Notes under the pieces: model-generated
What the model was told of the DNA's origin: nothing
Seen by the model: only the letters and a program-made list of their open reading frames with translations
Database searches by the model: none
In this document: positions 5,314-6,133 of the stretch, in pieces
Numbering within the stretch: position 1 is the first letter of the stretch
Layout: every line of letters begins with the position of its first letter
Program-made: the position numbers and the translations under genes
Assembly: GCA_003696125.1 (NCBI GenBank)
Contig: RFHZ01000241.1
Location: forward strand, 1 to 6,133
DNA: 6,133 bases
Source of the DNA: Nitrospinota bacterium
Lineage (GTDB): Bacteria > Tectomicrobia > Entotheonellia > J063
Reading direction: 5' to 3'

Positions 5314-6099
5314 ATGTCTAACCAGAAGGTAATGGCGTTACGAGAGAAGCTCCTCTCCCGACTGGAGGAGATTGTCCACCATCTCCTCCAGCGTCAGGCA
5401 GAGCGCGAGGCGTTGCAGGAGCGGGAAATCGAGCTGGAAGAAGAGGCGCAAAAGGCGGATATTTCTCGCCTGTCTGATCAGTTGGAGGAACGGGAAAAAC
5501 GAGAGATCGAAGAGATCGATCTGGCCCTGCACAAGATAGCCCTTGGAACCTATGGGCTTTGCGAGCAGTGCCAGCGTCCCATCGAATGGAAACGGCTGGA
5601 TGCTTTACCGGCCGCCCGTCTCTGTCGGCGATGTGCCAAACAGGCTGAACAGACCCGGTCTCTTCTCCCCCTCCCGCAAGAGATACTCACCGCGACACCC
5701 CTTCCCCAGGAATACCAGGGTCTGGATGGTCGACAACTCCGTCAGGTCATTCAAGAAGAGCTGCGCAGCGATGGCCGGATCGATCTGGAAGAGCTGAAGA
5801 TCTCCTGCCGACAGGGGGTGGTGTATCTGGAGGGGGCGGTACCAAACGAGGGAGAACACCAGATCCTGTTGCATATCCTTACCGATGTCATGGGTTTAAC
5901 GGCGATTGTTGATCGGCTCCGCATCGATGAGATGATCTGGGAACGAGAGGATCGCACCCCTTCCCCTCCCCGTCCTCTGGTATCAGAAGACGAACAACTC
6001 CTCTACGACCTGGAAGAGTTGAGCGAGGATGTCTTTGAGGCCCAGGAGGAAGAGGTCCCTTACACTCCCCCGGATCGCCTGCAACCGGAACGGGAGTAG
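5314..6099 (+). CDS. TraR/DksA-type C4 zinc-finger protein fused to a BON domain
   Basis: A 261-residue, very acidic protein in three parts. Residues 1-78 are a long charged coiled coil (EREALQEREIELEEEAQKAD and onward), like the DksA coiled-coil arm that enters the RNA polymerase secondary channel. Residues 77-110 form the C4 zinc finger: GTYGLCEQC then ARLCRRC, ligands C83, C86, C104 and C107 (CX2CX17CX2C). Residues about 138-205 look like a BON domain, with alternating strands GVVYLEGAVPNEGEHQ (168-183) and a helix before the closing IVDRLRID. The last 55 residues are Pro/Glu-rich and probably disordered. There is no signal peptide or membrane helix, so it is cytoplasmic, unusual for BON, which is mostly envelope-associated. 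The usual DksA tip DxxDxA is not clear, so direct action on polymerase is uncertain. AGGAGG (5301-5306) lies 7 nt before the ATG. Last gene seen in the run; no terminator is visible in the 34 nt left. Confidence 0.88.
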   Translation: MSNQKVMALREKLLSRLEEIVHHLLQRQAEREALQEREIELEEEAQKADISRLSDQLEEREKREIEEIDLALHKIALGTYGLCEQCQRPIEWKRLDALPAARLCRRCAKQAEQTRSLLPLPQEILTATPLPQEYQGLDGRQLRQVIQEELRSDGRIDLEELKISCRQGVVYLEGAVPNEGEHQILLHILTDVMGLTAIVDRLRIDEMIWEREDRTPSPPRPLVSEDEQLLYDLEELSEDVFEAQEEEVPYTPPDRLQPERE

Positions 6100-6133
6100 T
6101 ACCTCTCTCCATCATAGAGCAGAGCAGTGCCGA

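Overview
The window is a compact stretch of bacterial chromosome with moderate-to-high GC. It holds two divergently transcribed gene blocks that share one regulatory region (about 2894-3284). There is no mobile element, CRISPR array, rRNA or tRNA. The phylum cannot be fixed from the sequence. The mix of a small ECF sigma/ZAS anti-sigma pair, split tandem ABC ATPases, a CX4CX2C radical SAM enzyme, a COG1926-type phosphoribosyltransferase and a DksA-like zinc-finger protein fits environmental, possibly thermophilic or anaerobic lineages such as Chloroflexota, Desulfobacterota or neighbours. That placement is inference. If the selenoprotein call below is right, the organism also decodes UGA as selenocysteine.

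Left block, minus strand, read from 2893 down to 1. First comes an ECF sigma-70 factor (2186-2893) with a good housekeeping-type promoter. Its cognate-looking zinc anti-sigma factor (1950-2189) overlaps it by ATGA. Next is a very short gene that standard ORF calling misses (1728-1874). It encodes a one-pass membrane peptide of 28 residues that meets an in-frame UGA. The frame then stays open for 19 codons to a TAA, and a hairpin 12 nt after the UGA (apical loop GGUC starting at nt 18) closely matches the E. coli fdhF SECIS. I interpret it as a 48-residue selenoprotein with a U-x4-C motif. After a 216-nt spacer come two overlapping ABC ATPase genes (555-1511, and 1-571 cut by the window edge). 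Together they look like a split version of the tandem-ATPase YbhF/RbbA-type exporters. The membrane subunits should lie just beyond base 1.

Right block, plus strand, 3285-6099. This is a three-gene run with spacers of 48 and 49 nt and strong ribosome binding sites: a radical SAM enzyme, a phosphoribosyltransferase-fold protein and a TraR/DksA zinc-finger protein fused to a BON domain. A promoter at about 3094-3121 would give a leader of roughly 157 nt containing small hairpins and a possible 11-codon leader ORF.

The central region also holds a pair of matching palindromes (GACA-N2-TTGTC) exactly 21 bp apart and an inverted repeat flanking the sigma promoter -35 element, so divergent control by a DNA-binding regulator is plausible. 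A working model is that the zinc/thiol anti-sigma factor and the membrane selenoprotein form a redox- or metal-sensitive module controlling an efflux system. The model rests on gene order only.
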